A stretch of DNA of 16,023 nucleotides from Stramonita haemastoma (Eukaryota > Mollusca > Gastropoda > Neogastropoda > Muricidae). Below the pieces are notes generated by a model, which saw only the letters and a program-made list of their open reading frames with translations, did no database searches and was not told where the DNA came from. The position numbers and the translations under genes are program-made. Below, piece by piece: positions 15,751 through 16,023 of this stretch. The stretch is from assembly GCA_030674155.1 (NCBI GenBank), contig CM060319.1:1182168-1198190 (forward strand), in the 5' to 3' direction. Every line of letters begins with the position of its first letter. Position 1 is the stretch's first letter.

Positions 15751-16023
15751 GCTTCGTAGTATTGGCGTTTTTTGTGGCAGTAGTCTGCAGGTCCCCTTCC
15801 TTCACTGTGCCCAATGTTGCTTTCGTTGTCTGTCGTTTTTCTGTAGCGTTGCTTGTCTTCGTTTCTTTGTTCCCTGAGCAGAGACATGCATTTCTTATGT
15901 AAGGGGACTAGATGTACAAAAAATAAACAAGAGTGCTTATTCTTTATCCTCGAAATAAAAAGGAATTTGATGTGAATTTGATTTTATATCTATTTTATTT
16001 TCGTATAATTATCATACCATCAG
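15751..16023. other. Non-coding stretch to the window edge
   Basis: Mixed-composition sequence. AATAAA occurs near 15921 and ATAAAA near 15954, without an associated coding exon. Nothing else is recognised. Confidence 0.5.

Noticed and set aside
1..16023. A new multi-gene system
   Set aside because: Only one host coding exon and transposon fragments are supported. The remaining structure is repeat-derived, so no multi-gene system can be claimed.

Overview
This is an animal nuclear-genome window, most likely from a gastropod mollusc. The reasons are an intron-split WD40 gene, a non-LTR retrotransposon fragment, several tRNA-derived SINEs whose bodies resemble elements I associate from memory with caenogastropod genomes, and very dense microsatellites and minisatellites. 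The species assignment is inference. There is no prokaryotic gene organisation, CRISPR array, rRNA gene or credible functional tRNA gene.

Gene content is small. The only convincing host coding sequence is one GC-rich terminal exon (857-1351, + strand) encoding the C-terminal 164 residues of a WD40-repeat protein. It ends in a possible prenylation motif, Cys-Ile-Ile-Leu. Its splice acceptor lies about 23 bases from the C-terminal end of a reverse-transcriptase ORF (410-832, - strand) left by a 5'-truncated non-LTR element. Two AATAAA signals follow the stop within 200 bases.

The remaining ~14.5 kb is non-coding and built largely from repeats. In order these are: a 32-bp array (1641-1908), a 78-bp array (2048-2263), a 65-bp array (2285-2611), a 52-bp array (3182-3391), a ~930-bp TTTG/TG array (4697-5625), a strongly diverged ~65-105-bp repeat (6178-6930), a 21-bp array (7258-7760), a SINE (8626-8903), CTAT and CT microsatellites, TG/CG tracts, a long AGT/ACT trinucleotide array (10597-10998), a diverged ~48-bp repeat (11139-11372), a minus-strand SINE (11706-11971), a SINE behind a (GAT)10 tract (12627-12800), a diverged ~59-bp repeat (12822-13207), a SINE 3' module (13208-13423), a 100-N gap (13424-13523), a 47-52-bp minisatellite (13524-13923), and a full-length SINE (14703-15095) whose 3' tail has grown into a 440-bp ATACA array (15096-15538). 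A TG tract closes the set.

Most long open frames here are by-products of stop-free simple repeats and are not genes. I found no new multi-gene system. The points most worth checking are the prenylation-like C-terminus, the retroelement beside the splice acceptor, the SINE family with a shared 3' module and a tail that became a satellite, the hidden diverged arrays, and probable base-level assembly error around the gap.
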